Below, in pieces: positions 1 through 10,600 of a DNA stretch of 64,000 nucleotides. The stretch is from Sarocladium kiliense (lineage: Eukaryota; Ascomycota; Sordariomycetes; Hypocreales; Sarocladiaceae). A model generated the notes under the pieces. It was not told the DNA's origin and did no database searches. It saw only the letters and a program-made list of their open reading frames with translations. The stretch covers positions 53,375 through 117,374 of the forward strand of contig JAUZTG010000001.1 of NCBI GenBank assembly GCA_030734395.1, given 5' to 3'. The stretch's first letter is position 1, and every line of letters begins with the position of its first letter. Both the position numbers and the translations under genes were made by a program.

Positions 1-2
1 AA

Positions 3-1835
3 GGGTCCCCTGTTTCCCCGGTCCTCTTCCTGCTCTACACTGAGCCGATCTACCACTTGGGCAAGGCGCAGAGCCGCTTCGGGTACGCCGACGACACGGC
101 GATCCTGTGCATCGGCGACTCACTCGACGCTACGGCTGCTGAAGCAACTCAGAGAATCGATGAACTAGTCGGTTGGGGTGCTGCTAACGGTATCTCCTTC
201 GATCCAGCCAAAACAGAAGTCATGCACTTCTCCAGAAAACGCACAGCAAAGGACTCTCCTCCGGTGATGCACGGCGATATGGTAAAACGACCACTGGCTG
301 CGATACGGTGGCTCGGGATCTGGCTCGACAGGACACTATCCTTCAAGACACACGTGGAGAAGTGGACGGCCAAGGCGCAGGCTGTGGCCCGCCATCTGCG
401 CAGCCTCACGAACACAAAGCACGGGCCTCGCTCGTCACTCGTGAGACAGGCAGTGCGGGCATGCGTCGAGCCGGTCCTCCTCTTCGGGGCTGAAGCCTGG
501 TATCCAGGCCTGACCCGTCCCTCGTGGTGGCGGTCGTCGAGAGAAGTATCGACCAAGATAAAGTCCCTGATCAAGAAGATGAGCAAATGCCTCAAGCAAT
601 CCATGCGAGCCGTACTACCGGTGTGGAGAACTACACCAATAGCTGCCCTGCACCGGGAAAGCGGCATCCCACCAGTTGTGCAGCTGCTGGAAGCATCGCG
701 CTTGCGATTCGCAGCTCGTCTCAAGAGCCTCGACGCAGCGCCCCCGCTCGCCTCGCGCACTCGCACGGCCATCCCGCCAGCGATCATCAGGCTGATCAAG
801 CGAAAGTATCAGCAAGCACCTGCGGCCCCTCGGACGCGCCTTCGCAGGACCGATGAGCTCTTACCGAGCTGCAAGAGGCCGGTGCTACTACAGCACTGCC
901 CAAGTAAACAAGAACCTCTTCAGACAGCGTCCAAAGAGGACACAGCTGCAGACTTCCGGGACTGGCTCCAAGAAGTCCCCCCACTTACCTTGGTCGTATA
1001 TTCTGACGGCTCAAAGACAGACGAAGGTGCCGCTGGCTATGGATTTGTCGTACATCAGGACGGACAACAAATCGCACGCGGCTGCGGCCGTCTCGGCCCA
1101 GCTGAGGTCTTCGACGCCGAGGCCACTGGCGCCCTGGAAGGGCTCAAAGCAGCCCTCGAATACCATGGAACTTTCGCCCTAACACCAATTATCGTTTGTC
1201 TTGACAACATTGCCGCGGCCAGGTGCCTCCGCGGCAAACCCTCTGACTCCTCACAAGACGTCTTCATCGAGTTCCAACATCTCGCTGCCACACACGGCGC
1301 CACGACAGTTCGCTGGGTACCAGGCCATACCGGGATCCCCGGCAACGAAGAAGCCGACGCCCAAGCAAAGGCTGGATGCCTCGAGGCAAGCCCGACAAGC
1401 GCTCTGCCAACCCTAGCATACCTGCGTCGAACCGCCAGACAGCGGCCGAAGGACGCGTTTCAAGTCTGGTGGGAAGAATCCGCGCCAGAACAGTACAGAG
1501 CCCTCAAGCTCCCAGCCACAATGCGATGCCCATCGGAGCTGAACCTTCCGCGCGGCACACTGCATCATCTCCTTGCTGCTAGATCACAACATGGCGACTT
1601 CGCAGAATACCACGAGCGGTTTGAACACGCAGACGCGCAGCTCCTCTGTTCATGTGGACGACGCAAAACACCAAGCCACATCTTCTACTGCCGGAAAGTA
1701 CCGCCGCGATGTCGGATGAGGCTGGCACCCTCACCGACTGCAGCGGTCAACCGTGCAATAGGCAAGAACTTCAATAAGTTCGTCAAAGTGGCGAGAGGCA
1801 GTGCCTTCTTCGAGAAGGTCTGTCTCCGCTACTAG
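3..1835 (+). CDS. LINE A ORF2, C-terminal part (reverse transcriptase end, RNase H, zinc-binding tail), cut by window edge
   Basis: The frame is open from base 3, so the gene starts outside the window and has no start codon here. It opens inside the reverse-transcriptase palm (GSPVSPVLFLLY), followed by the catalytic YADD of GYADDTAIL. An RNase H domain follows at about residues 315-450, with SDGS, DAEATGALEG, LDNIAAARCL and VPGHTGIPGNEEAD matching the D-E-D-D pattern. The end carries a Cys/His cluster (CSCGRRKTPSHIFYC), a common C-terminal feature of Tad/I-like LINEs. The protein copies LINE RNA into DNA at the target site; RNase H removes the RNA strand. The stop is TAG at 1833-1835. No frameshift is visible in this part. 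Membership of a Tad-like clade is inferred from domain order. Confidence 0.9.
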   Translation, partial: GSPVSPVLFLLYTEPIYHLGKAQSRFGYADDTAILCIGDSLDATAAEATQRIDELVGWGAANGISFDPAKTEVMHFSRKRTAKDSPPVMHGDMVKRPLAAIRWLGIWLDRTLSFKTHVEKWTAKAQAVARHLRSLTNTKHGPRSSLVRQAVRACVEPVLLFGAEAWYPGLTRPSWWRSSREVSTKIKSLIKKMSKCLKQSMRAVLPVWRTTPIAALHRESGIPPVVQLLEASRLRFAARLKSLDAAPPLASRTRTAIPPAIIRLIKRKYQQAPAAPRTRLRRTDELLPSCKRPVLLQHCPSKQEPLQTASKEDTAADFRDWLQEVPPLTLVVYSDGSKTDEGAAGYGFVVHQDGQQIARGCGRLGPAEVFDAEATGALEGLKAALEYHGTFALTPIIVCLDNIAAARCLRGKPSDSSQDVFIEFQHLAATHGATTVRWVPGHTGIPGNEEADAQAKAGCLEASPTSALPTLAYLRRTARQRPKDAFQVWWEESAPEQYRALKLPATMRCPSELNLPRGTLHHLLAARSQHGDFAEYHERFEHADAQLLCSCGRRKTPSHIFYCRKVPPRCRMRLAPSPTAAVNRAIGKNFNKFVKVARGSAFFEKVCLRY

Positions 1836-2361
1836 AGACAAAGGGTTTCAAACACGCACAGCTGTGTTCATTTCTCTTCTTCACTTCTCTTTCTCTCCCG
1901 GACTCAGCCGGCCGTGGGGTGTTGCAGCACCCCTCGACTGACTGGGACCACTGAAGGCCGCATGCGCAGCCAACGACGAGGGTCTCTGCCGGTCCCCAAA
2001 CAAAGACCAATGCACGCAGTACGCAACGCGCTGCACCTGTATGACCCGCTGACGGGCAGCAGGTACGGAAGGATGCGCCATAGAGCTGACGATATGCTGG
2101 ATGGTGGTCTTTGTTTACGTTTAAAACCGGATCAACGAGGTGCTCAAACTTTGGCAAATTGTTGACTAATCTGGTATCCACTTTCCCCTATGTAGACACA
2201 ACCAGTAGCCCAGCACGTCCCGTACCCTACAGGGGGCTTGAGCGGCCTTCAGGCCGCTGGACGGAAAATATACATACATACATACAGGCCGCTGGACGGA
2301 AAATATACATACATACATACATACAGGCCGCTGGACGGAAAATACACTTAACTTAACTTAA
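1836..2361 (+). mobile_element. LINE A 3' UTR and reiterated 3' tail
   Basis: This non-coding stretch follows LINE A ORF2. It holds a GC-rich hairpin-like block (CCCTACAGGGGGC) near 2224 and then three copies of a tail beginning CAGGCCGCTGGACGG at about 2250, 2285 and 2324. The first two copies run into (CATA)n and the last into (CTTAA)n. An almost identical 3' end (AGCACGTCCCGT, CCCCTACAGGGG, CTGGACGGAAAATACACTTA) recurs at 24654-24727 on another element. The shared block therefore probably marks the end recognised by the reverse transcriptase. Confidence 0.75.
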
Positions 2362-2757
2362 GTCACCCTGGGAATTTGAACATTCAGGAACCGGGTCGCG
2401 GCTTGGTCTTCTTCCCACACAAAAGAATCATTCGTCTCTAAAGGACAGAAGTGGCGCCTGGTTCTTGTCATGTAAAGTACGAAAGATACATGTGAAGCCC
2501 CACATGGATCCATGGATCCAGGAGTGGCCGTTTCCTTGAACGTAGTGGCCCTCTAAGCCATCCCGCATGATCTGTTTCCGTCGATGCCGATGAGCATTGG
2601 TAGTCCTCGTAGAGACGTCGTCCATTTAGGCAACCATGTCTGCAGTGGGAAAGGAGGGGGTCATCTCACCCCCGTACCGCGAGCGTGAATGCGTATGCCC
2701 CTGCGATTTCATCTGCGGCAGGTACGGTGCAGGAAATCTTGGTGTGCGTATCAAACG
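2362..2757. other. Intergenic, no gene seen
   Basis: Reading frames are short and lack natural composition. A small tandem GGATCCAT(GGATCCA) sits at 2502-2520. No promoter motif stands out. Confidence 0.5.
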
Positions 2758-3359
2758 ATGGACCACCCACGGCCGAGATCAAGCATCTACTCCGATGCAT
2801 TCGAACTCGAAGAGCTCCTCAAGCAGATCACCACAGAAGCCGAGGATCAAGAACGCCGCAAAGTAAGAGCCTTGGAGCAGGAACTTTTAGCTGAACTACA
2901 GAAAGCGAAGCGTGACCATGGGAAGGCTAGAGATCGATTCCACGCCGTGTATAACATCCTGGTCGAATGCGAGGGCGTTGCCACCAAGATATTACTTGTC
3001 CTCAAGGGTGTCAAGAAGAGCATCGCGAAGGAGAGAAACATTTGGCTGGCCAGCTGTTCCTCTTTCTAAACTCCCAATACATGCAGATTTCACGGGACAT
3101 GAACAATACGGACATTGCAGACAGTTGCACAACATAACAATCATCCCTACCCGGAACCAGAAATTACAAAGACGAGCAGACGTCCCGCGACAGTTTTGGC
3201 CTATGGGGACCCTGAGCTCCCAGGAGCTCAAAGTTAGCATAGGGTGAGATCAAGACAGCAAAAGGCGTGACCTGGTACGGACACGTCTTGACCATCTCCG
3301 ATCCGGACAACCTGAAGCGAGCCACTCTGCCTATCGAGGAAGATACATCAACCGGCTAA
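2758..3359 (+). pseudogene. Helical/coiled-coil protein relic, frameshifted
   Basis: A start at 2758 gives a protein with an acidic and basic helical stretch (EELLKQITTEAEDQERRKV) of coiled-coil type, then a conserved-looking segment ending near 3040. The natural continuation (KHLAGQLFLFLNSQYMQISR) is in a neighbouring frame at 3035-3120. A further exon-like piece (GVTWYGHVLTISDPDNLKRA) lies at 3247-3359 after a CATAG acceptor. One frame slip near 3033 and a possible intron are needed to join the pieces. The family is not recognised. Helical N-terminal domains of fungal STAND proteins look similar, but that is only a guess. Confidence 0.4.
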
Positions 3360-3439
3360 GCCGAGTGGCCCATCTACGACCTTTGGCAAATGCAATAGGC
3401 TACTTCGGACTCTTGTCCGCTACACTATTTGTTATTATC

Positions 3440-4141
3440 CTAGACCCAACATTGAATCTCTGAACCTCTCCGCCTTGCGAACATGCCATTGAGCAGGTGA
3501 CCCCTGCAGTACATCAGGTTAGGGAATGTTCGGGATCCCCCGTTCCAGCGTCTCATGGCTTGCGCTGCGTCACTGGGCTCGGTCAGGATGAGATCAGTTC
3601 CCTGGACTTCCATGATACTAAGCCCTTGTTCAGCAAGCATTACATCAGCGCAGGTCCATTTCCCTGGCTGACTAAACTTGAACCCAAAGCCATGTTGATT
3701 TGGATGAAGAATGCCAGGAACTTCGATAGGATGTCCGGGATCTAAGATACCTGAGACATTTAGGATGAATGTGCCGAAGTCGGCTTCAAGAGTGCATGGA
3801 TCGACTTTCGCCTTGAGGGTCCGGAGGAAGATTTCAGGTTGTACATCTTCTCTCACCAACTTCGTGTCGCTGAGTGTTGCAAGAATGTAGGGCTTATCGG
3901 ATGGCGCTTCACCGTAGATGGTCTGGATATTGCCGTATAGAATAGGGTCTAGTTCATGACGTCTCATCGCTTCGGGCCATTCATCAGAGTCTATGATGCG
4001 GTTCCATAACCCCATGGCCTGCCGCTCTGTGTAGGAGAGTCTCGTCCGCAACCACGGAATACGCCATTGGTGGTAGGGGCCAATGAAGTAGAGGACCAGG
4101 TCCCATATTTTCTTGGGGTAGATGCATCCTTGTATCCCTGT
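3440..4141 (-). CDS. Hypothetical protein, C-terminal exon
   Basis: The minus frame is open from 4141 to a stop at 3440. It starts after a plausible 3' splice site (CTTACTTTTTAG at about 4142-4152), so an upstream exon is expected; the region 4145-4208 encodes MKLAASAPEHIYSDEYHHTY, which may be that exon. Visible segments include IYPKKIWDLVLYFIGPYHQW, many Trp/Pro residues and a compact C-terminus with a Cys. There is no signal peptide or clear domain. Composition and codon phase look like a real gene, but I do not recognise the family. It lies just downstream of a STAND NTPase relic on the same strand and may share its history. Confidence 0.45.
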   Translation of the reverse strand, partial: TGIQGCIYPKKIWDLVLYFIGPYHQWRIPWLRTRLSYTERQAMGLWNRIIDSDEWPEAMRRHELDPILYGNIQTIYGEAPSDKPYILATLSDTKLVREDVQPEIFLRTLKAKVDPCTLEADFGTFILNVSGILDPGHPIEVPGILHPNQHGFGFKFSQPGKWTCADVMLAEQGLSIMEVQGTDLILTEPSDAAQAMRRWNGGSRTFPNLMYCRGHLLNGMFARRRGSEIQCWV

Positions 4142-4509
4142 CTAAAAAGTAAGTGTGATGGTACTCGTCCGAGTATATATGCTCGGGAGCGCTTGCCGCA
4201 AGTTTCATCGCTGGCTCTGCATGGTGCCTAGAGTCCAGAACTTGAAGACGCTGAGCAGTTCAGGGGCTGTTGACCAAATGTACAGTTTTGGACCTTGAGG
4301 TCGTACGGTCGGGTTATGGTCTGAAAATGAGCTATGACAGATACAGAAAGGACAGCCTTGAGAATCTCGCTGCGTCGTTGATCAGCACAGCTTCCACACA
4401 TTCAAGGTTGGCTCTTGCATTTCAGCCACAGTCGGCGGTGTCGGCGTCGACCTCGTCGGGTGATGCGGGCAGGATCTCCGGCTCGCACCGTCTATCGAAT
4501 GTCTGTCTT

Positions 4510-4923
4510 CTAGCGGCTGACGATGATTACCCGGGTGGTCGACGTGATGGCGTTCTGAACATGGTTGAGGGTCGCACGTGAGGCGACATGGTCCTGCGTG
4601 GTCCCCCATCTTGGACGGATCAGTGCGTACGCCTCGGCCTGCAACGTGAGCTGGAAGACCCAGGACCGCACAGCTGCGAAGGGGTCATGGCGGTCCTCGT
4701 GATCGGACAAGAAGAGGAAATGAGCGACGGCCTTCTCGCAGACGGTGGTTGGTATATACAGAATGCAATGAGTATCCTGGACCAGGTAGTTGAACACTGG
4801 GAGCAGGGCGTCAAGTTTGAAGCATTATTTCCAGGTTTGACCATGGCCGATTTGCTCCCGTCGCCTTACGACAGACGTATCGCAGAAGAAGTTCATTCTA
4901 AGCTTAAGCTTCCTGAATCATAA
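4510..4923 (-). pseudogene. STAND/NACHT-type NTPase fragment
   Basis: Minus-strand peptides such as SDHEDRHDPFAAVRSWVFQL and an upstream piece with NFFCDTSVVRRREQIG resemble the region around the P-loop of fungal STAND (NACHT) NTPases, the NLR-like proteins used in non-self recognition. The Walker A loop (GxxGxGKT) is missing: the expected place reads LYIPTTVCEKAV. A stop interrupts the frame near 4810. The downstream part (ITSTTRVIIVSR) ends where a Walker B aspartate stretch would be expected. It is therefore a short, inactive remnant. The family call rests on motif memory, not a search. Confidence 0.45.
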
Positions 4924-5694
4924 GACCGTCATGACAGGCGACTACTCTTCTATTCCCAAATCACGAGGTGCCGTGGATCACGGGCGTTTACTGCCAGCGC
5001 TTCTTCATCTGCCGCGCGGCCAGTGGGTGGTTTGAGGTGTGCATACCGCAGGCCCCCGCAAGGCACGTGGATATTGCGCCTTCACTACACACAGCGTCGT
5101 CTTCGGCCTCTGGTCGCCCGTGAAGCAGCACCCGCCGATCCGGTCGAGCGCGCCGACGGCCTCCGAGTACGCCAACCCGAGGCCCTGCTCCCGGCCGGCG
5201 TCGTCTCAGGTCTGGCCGCGGATTGCCGTGACCACTGCTCATGGTCCTCATCCTCATCATCGCAAAACACACTCACTGCCTCGCGAGGAAAGTCCAATTC
5301 TCGTGGCTTTGTGGATTATTGACAATATTACGACTTGCTCAGTCACGATCAAACACATTTGCTGGATGACAAGCCGAAGGTCATTTCTGTACGTTCCATG
5401 AACCCGGTGGATCCCACGACTTGCCTAGTGGGAACTACAAGTTTTGGACGGCAAGCCGAACATCCACTTCTGTACCTTCAGTCAAGCCAGTGGATCCCAC
5501 CACAAGAGCAGCAATGTCCAAAACCCGACCTAGCTCGTCGTGCGTCAAACAGAAGGGAGAGCAAAAAGCGGGAGCAGACAGTTCTTATAAATGCGGAAGC
5601 GTTCCTCAGAGACCAATCTACTTGCATACAGGCAACTATCGTTTCTTAAGTCTTTCAGCCGACCACTTCATTCCCTACGTTCTGTCGTACAGAA
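4924..5694. other. Relic region: GC-rich coding-like island and degenerate repeats
   Basis: At 5040-5215 the minus strand has an open GC-rich frame with natural composition (GLGLAYSEAVGALDRIGGCC), bounded by stops; it may be a lost exon. At 5364-5510 there is a degenerate direct repeat. No complete gene can be supported. Confidence 0.35.
5364..5510 (+). repeat. Degenerate direct repeat, two units of about 75 bp
   Basis: Two units share GACAAGCCGAA / GGCAAGCCGAA, then TTTCTGTACGTTC / CTTCTGTACCTTC, then GTGGATCCCAC. Unit starts are near 5367 and 5446. Both can be read as a similar peptide ending NPVDPTT / KPVDPTT, in different frames, so the duplication may once have been coding. Confidence 0.5.
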
Positions 5695-6343
5695 ATGACC
5701 CTGACCATGATCACAGAGAGTGGCGAGCAACCGGCAAGCAGAAAGGTAGCAGAACTCGTACGGAGGGAAGTTCTTGTTATGGAGAGAAGGGCAAGTGAGC
5801 TCGGAAAGAAAGCACAGCTTGTGAGCCTCTACGTCTACGAACAACAGCCGAGCGGCGAGCTATGTGTATCGGGCTATGTTCCAACCGGAAGGGAGATTCC
5901 AGAAACATGCAAAGCAGTTGTGAGTCTTGTGAATTCCTGGACTTTGCACAAGCTTACGGCCGTCTAGATGTCCAAAGTCAAGTTATTCGAAGGGCGTCAG
6001 CAACAGAACCTTGAGGCTGCGGACGCTTTGCTGCCAGCCTCTGCTTCTCAACGACCTATTCCCCAAAGCAACTCTGACGAAGCCTGAAGCCCTCGCGACC
6101 ATGACGCCTGCTACGAAGGAAGAAGTGGGCGAGGACAAGTCTAGTTGGCTTGATCCCCAGTATGTGGCACAATGGCAGTCATTGAATGAGGAGAAAGTCA
6201 GCTCGAGCAAAACCAAGGGCGAGAGCAAAGGGAAAGGGAAGGATACACCATCTACGGCGCTTCTCACGAATTGGATGCGACGTACGCGCTGGGAGACAAT
6301 GTTTGCAAACACACGAGCCTCATACGCAAATCGGCTCACCTGA
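5695..6343 (+). pseudogene. Two coding-like fragments, possible OrsD/helicase-type remnant
   Basis: A 90-residue open frame (5695-5967) has a basic helical N-terminus (ASRKVAELVRREVLVMERRA). A second frame (6011-6343) contains TNWMRRTRWETMFAN, which resembles a Trp-rich motif I associate with fungal OrsD/DUF3505-type zinc-finger regions of telomere-linked helicases. The fragments are in different frames and neither shows a complete domain. Treat the link as tentative; the two may be unrelated. Confidence 0.3.
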
Positions 6344-6439
6344 TGTTCATGATGGACTGGACTATGAGCATGACGGTCTCTTCTCTTAATTGTGAGCTCA
6401 ACACGTAAATAGCCAAAGAACTAACGCATAGTGAGCGTA

Positions 6440-7273
6440 TTACTCGACGAATTCGAATGAGGAACTTAAGTCGTTCAAAGTAAATACACAATCATCCTTC
6501 GCTTCCGAATAAAGCTGACATGGCTCAATCTGAGTTCCAGAACCAAGAAGAACGAAGTGGAAGCCCAGAGGGCCCGGGCCCGGGCCGAAATCCAACCAGA
6601 TAGCATTGTAATCTAACCGTTCCTTAAGCATTTTTTCAAAATCCGCGAGATGCTTGCTGTGTGCTTGCAAGTCCAAGTGGCCGTACCCTTGTCGTTTATG
6701 TTGCAGAAGCAGTACTTTGTAGTCTACGGTCAAGGGACCTTCTTGATTGTGCTTGCTTTGCCAATGGAAATTGTGTTCCCGTAGATAGGAAGATGAAAAG
6801 TAGCACCCGACAGCTACACATTTCGGTCCACCTTTATGCACCTTGCGCTGATGTGATATGAGGGCATTCCTGCCCCTTAGATATTTAGGACAATCTGGGC
6901 ATCGCTGCTGATTTGCCTGGGTTGGCGCTGCCGGTTGTTGACGAAAATCGGCTGCAGTTTCCTGAGGACTAATGGAGATCTTAAGTTGCAGGTTTTGAAG
7001 AATTCGAAAGCTCTCAACTGTCTCGTAACTAAGAGAAGGTGGCTCTGACGGCGTAGAACAAAACCCGAGCAGGCCCCTGGGCCACTTGATCATGCCTCCA
7101 TGCTCCTTAGAGATCTTCCATGCCTCATGTGTTGCATAGCCGGTTTCTCGCACCTCGACCGTTCCAGATTTAATCGACAAATAGACGACTGATGTCAGAT
7201 CACGCATCCATAAAGTCCAAATGTAGAGACGGACCTCCCATGGAAGACGCGAGAAACGAGGGAAAGATGACAT
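6440..7273 (-). CDS. 2EXR-like and C2H2 zinc-finger protein
   Basis: This is a single 277-residue open frame with its ATG at 7271-7273. Residues 4-25 (FPRFSRLPWEVRLYIWTLWM) match the N-terminal signature of the fungal 2EXR family. At about residues 124-175 there is a C2H2 finger (CPDCPKYLRGRNALISHQRKVH) and a second Cys/His pair (CVAVGCYFSSSYLREHNFHW) ending in H-x3-H, suggesting nucleic-acid or protein binding. The rest is unrecognised. The gene lies immediately downstream of LINE B on the same strand: the LINE sits 10 bp before the ATG, so the native promoter is now about 5.4 kb away, and transcription must start inside the LINE or read through it. Confidence 0.65.
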   Translation of the reverse strand: MSSFPRFSRLPWEVRLYIWTLWMRDLTSVVYLSIKSGTVEVRETGYATHEAWKISKEHGGMIKWPRGLLGFCSTPSEPPSLSYETVESFRILQNLQLKISISPQETAADFRQQPAAPTQANQQRCPDCPKYLRGRNALISHQRKVHKGGPKCVAVGCYFSSSYLREHNFHWQSKHNQEGPLTVDYKVLLLQHKRQGYGHLDLQAHSKHLADFEKMLKERLDYNAIWLDFGPGPGPLGFHFVLLGSGTQIEPCQLYSEAKDDCVFTLNDLSSSFEFVE

Positions 7274-7282
7274 TGAAGGGCA

Positions 7283-7295
7283 TTAGAATGTTGGA
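7283..7295 (+). repeat. LINE B target-site duplication, left copy
   Basis: TTAGAATGTTGGA, identical to 12666-12678. Together the copies bracket LINE B. Confidence 0.85.
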
Positions 7296-7624
7296 TGGAT
7301 GGATTATATTTCGCCCGGAGGCAGGTTTGCCTAGAGGGCCTTGACGCTAAACTATATACGGGTTCGCTGACTAACACTGGTCCAAGTACTCCCAGAGCCC
7401 CACGATTGGTCTCGTCTTTGATTGTCAGGCATCTGTCTCACTTGTTCTGTGTGTGTGCGAGTCGGCAGCATGATACGCGGCAGCATGACAGGCCATGCCT
7501 GAAGGTCGTGTTCTCCAGGTGTTCAGCGTCCTATCCTTGGCGGCTGAAGCGCGGACTGTCGTCGTTGTTGGGTGTCGTTAGCGTGTCGCCCTCGGTGTCC
7601 AGCTCCATGTGTTGCCAGATTTGT

Positions 7625-10600
7625 CTATGGTGTTGAGTCCGTTTCCTCTGTGTGTTCCGTGTCGAGTCTTCCTATTGCCATTGCAAACTTGATCGTTGCT
7701 CTCACAGCTTGCATATCTGGTTGCCACTTGTCACTGTCGGAGGCTGCCTTTCCTCCCAGAAAGAACGACAGATTCCCCATCTTCGTTCTTGCGTAGTCCA
7801 TCATTCCCTCCCTCTGCGTCGTCCATCTTGTGCACCTGATCAAAAAGTGTTCTATCGTCTCTGATGCTTGGCCGCACCCACACATGTCTGATTCCTCTGC
7901 CCCGATCTTGTTCAGAAATCCATTAAGCCTGGCCATGCCTGTGCGCAGTTGCGCCAGCACTTGATTCTCGCCTGTTCATCAAGTCGTATAGTCTTCGCGT
8001 GTGGTTCCCTGGGAGCGCCGAGTCCATGCTCTTTGAGAACTTTCCCACCTCCTCTGGCAGCCTTCTTCCTCGTGCTTGTTCCCGCGTCGCGATTCGGAGC
8101 GTCGTTGATCTCGCCTGGAAAGGTGGTACTCTTGCGGTCCGTCCTTGTTCTGTGGCCCTTTGAGCTGCTCCTTTGGCGATGGCCCTTAAGTTGAGGTTGG
8201 GTCCTTTGGCCGGTACCCACATGAGTTGGATCTTGTTTCTGTTGATTGCCAGCCTTGTTGCGTGAGAATGGTGCACTGGCCGGATTGTTGTCGAGGCCGC
8301 TGGATTGCTTGCACTGCTGCGAGGTTGCTCGTCATGACAGTCACCTCCCTGCAGCGCATGCCGTGCGGCATGTTTCTTAGCGCTACCTCTATTGCCGACA
8401 ACTCCGCCGTGAACGGGTTCTGTTCCTGCCTGCTCCCGATTGTTGCATGGTAAGTGGCCACCACCTCTCCGGATTCGTTGCGAGTTGTATCACGGACTAC
8501 TCCTCCTATTCCGACGAGGTCGTTTCTCTGCGAGCAGGCCGTCGCGACCACGACTCCCTCTACCTGGTTTGCTGCCTCGGCCGCTCCCTCTGGGTCAGTG
8601 TCAACACGTCCTCGGATCCGAATGCTCCATGGTGGGAGCGCGTATTCGTGGACCATCTCTATGCGGTCGGTTCTTAGGTCTGCGTGGGTCCAGGCGATTC
8701 TCTGGAGCGGCGACGTAAAACGTCTGCATATTCGGGTTTTCAGTGTCGCCAGTGGATGGGGCTTCGGCAGTGTTTGCAGATTGATCCAGAACCTCGTTGC
8801 CGCTTGTCTGTGCCGTCCTCGAACAGGGGCGATGGCAGCCTCCGCCTCAGCTACTGCCGTTGCCACCGTTCGGAACGCGCCTGTGATCGCCTGCGCTCCA
8901 ATCTTCTGGGCCTTGTTCAATGCCGACATTTCCTTGTTCCCGCATGCATGCACCCACGCGTTACAGGCGTGGTCCATGGTTGGGGCCACCGTGGACACGA
9001 ATAACTGTCTGGCTGTCCGGGGTGGGAGCATGCCTAGACGTCGTAATTGCATGGCGGCCGCGGTTCCTTTCCTGGCTGTCTCGCGTATGTGTTCTTTGTA
9101 GCGCAGAGCTGTGTCCATCACAAGTCCGAGTACCTTGACGCTGCTTTTCGGTTCGATTTCTCTGCCCTTGATGGCAAACCTAGTCCTGTCTGTTTTGACC
9201 ATGTTTCGCGTGAAGTGGATGACTGCTGTTTTGTCAGCCTCAAAGGTCGCACCGCTTCTTCTTTCCCATTCAAGGGCTTGGTCGATGATCCTTCCGACGC
9301 CCGCATAGTTGGATGCCGCCGTAGGCCCTGTCACCCAGGCTGTGTAGTCGTCCACGAATGCTACTGATCCGCCGTTGGAGTCGATCTTTCTCTGGACCAG
9401 ATCCGCGTTGAAAAAGAGGAATAGGACAGGGGAGAGTGGTGACCCTTGCGGGAGGCCCGCCTGGGGTAAGTCGCACGGTCTCGAGGTTTGGCCATTCACC
9501 ACAATCGTCGCTGTGCGGTGGGAGCAGAATGCTCTCACCCAGTTCACTATGTCCGTGGGTATGCCTCTCGCTCTTAGCCTTTGGAGTAGTCGTTCATCGT
9601 AGACTCCGTTGTATGCTCCCTGGACGTCGAAACTAATCAGGCTGAGGACTCGTCCGGCCCTCCAGGCCTTGTATATCTGTTCCTGAAGCAGGGTGACGGC
9701 CTGTTCGGCTGATCGACGTTTTCTGGCCCCGAAGTGGTTTTTGGGAAGCAGACCGTGTTTTTCCACCATGTACGATATTCTTTCCGCGATGACCGCTTCC
9801 AGGATCTTCCCTAGCGTGGACAGCAGCGATATGGGTCTCCATGACTTGGCCTTTGTGTATGTTGCTTTCCCGGGTTTCTTGAGAGGGATGATTTTTGCGT
9901 TTCTCCATTGCTTGGGCACTTCCCCATCTCTCAAGGACGTCTGAAAGAGCTCCAGTACACGGTGTTTGACCACTGGCCAGAGCTGCTTCCACACCATCGC
10001 GGGTAATCCGTCTTCACCAGGCGCCTTCCACGGCTTGGCTGCCATTGCTTTTTCTTCCACCTCTTCCATCGTCAGATCCCACATGGGTAATTCTTCTCTT
10101 TGTGGTCGACTTCCTTCCTCTTCAATGACCTCTGGAAGGGTCGGAAAGAAGGTTCGTAAGAGCTCCGCCTGTTGCTCCGTGTTGTCTGACGAAATGGAAC
10201 CATCCGCTTTCGCCAACGCAGGTACCTTGGAGCTCATGCTGTCGTTCGCTGGTGTGAGATATTTGGCCGCCTTCCATATGTTAGTGTCGTCTGCCAGGAA
10301 CTCCTCCCAGTGCCTTTTCTTTTGTCTGCGGATGGCGCCATGGTAGTTCTTTGATGCTTCCTTTGCTTTCTTTTCAAGGTCTGGTCTGAAGCACCCCATT
10401 CGCCGCTGAGCCCTGGCTTGGTTCCTCCAGAAAGTGGACTCCTTGCGCAGTTGTGTCAGGTCAGTCGTCCACCAGCGTTTTGCGTACGGGAACGGTTTGG
10501 CTCGTGGAGTCAGCCCATGCACAGCTCCAAGCACGGTATCCATGAGTCTGTCGGTTTGCGCCTGCACGCTTCCGCCCCATGGCTTATCTCGCATCCGTAC

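Noticed and set aside
149..799. 216-codon minus-strand frame opposite LINE A ORF2
   Set aside because: It is a shadow of the reverse-transcriptase/RNase H coding strand; composition is Arg/Ser-rich and there is no domain.
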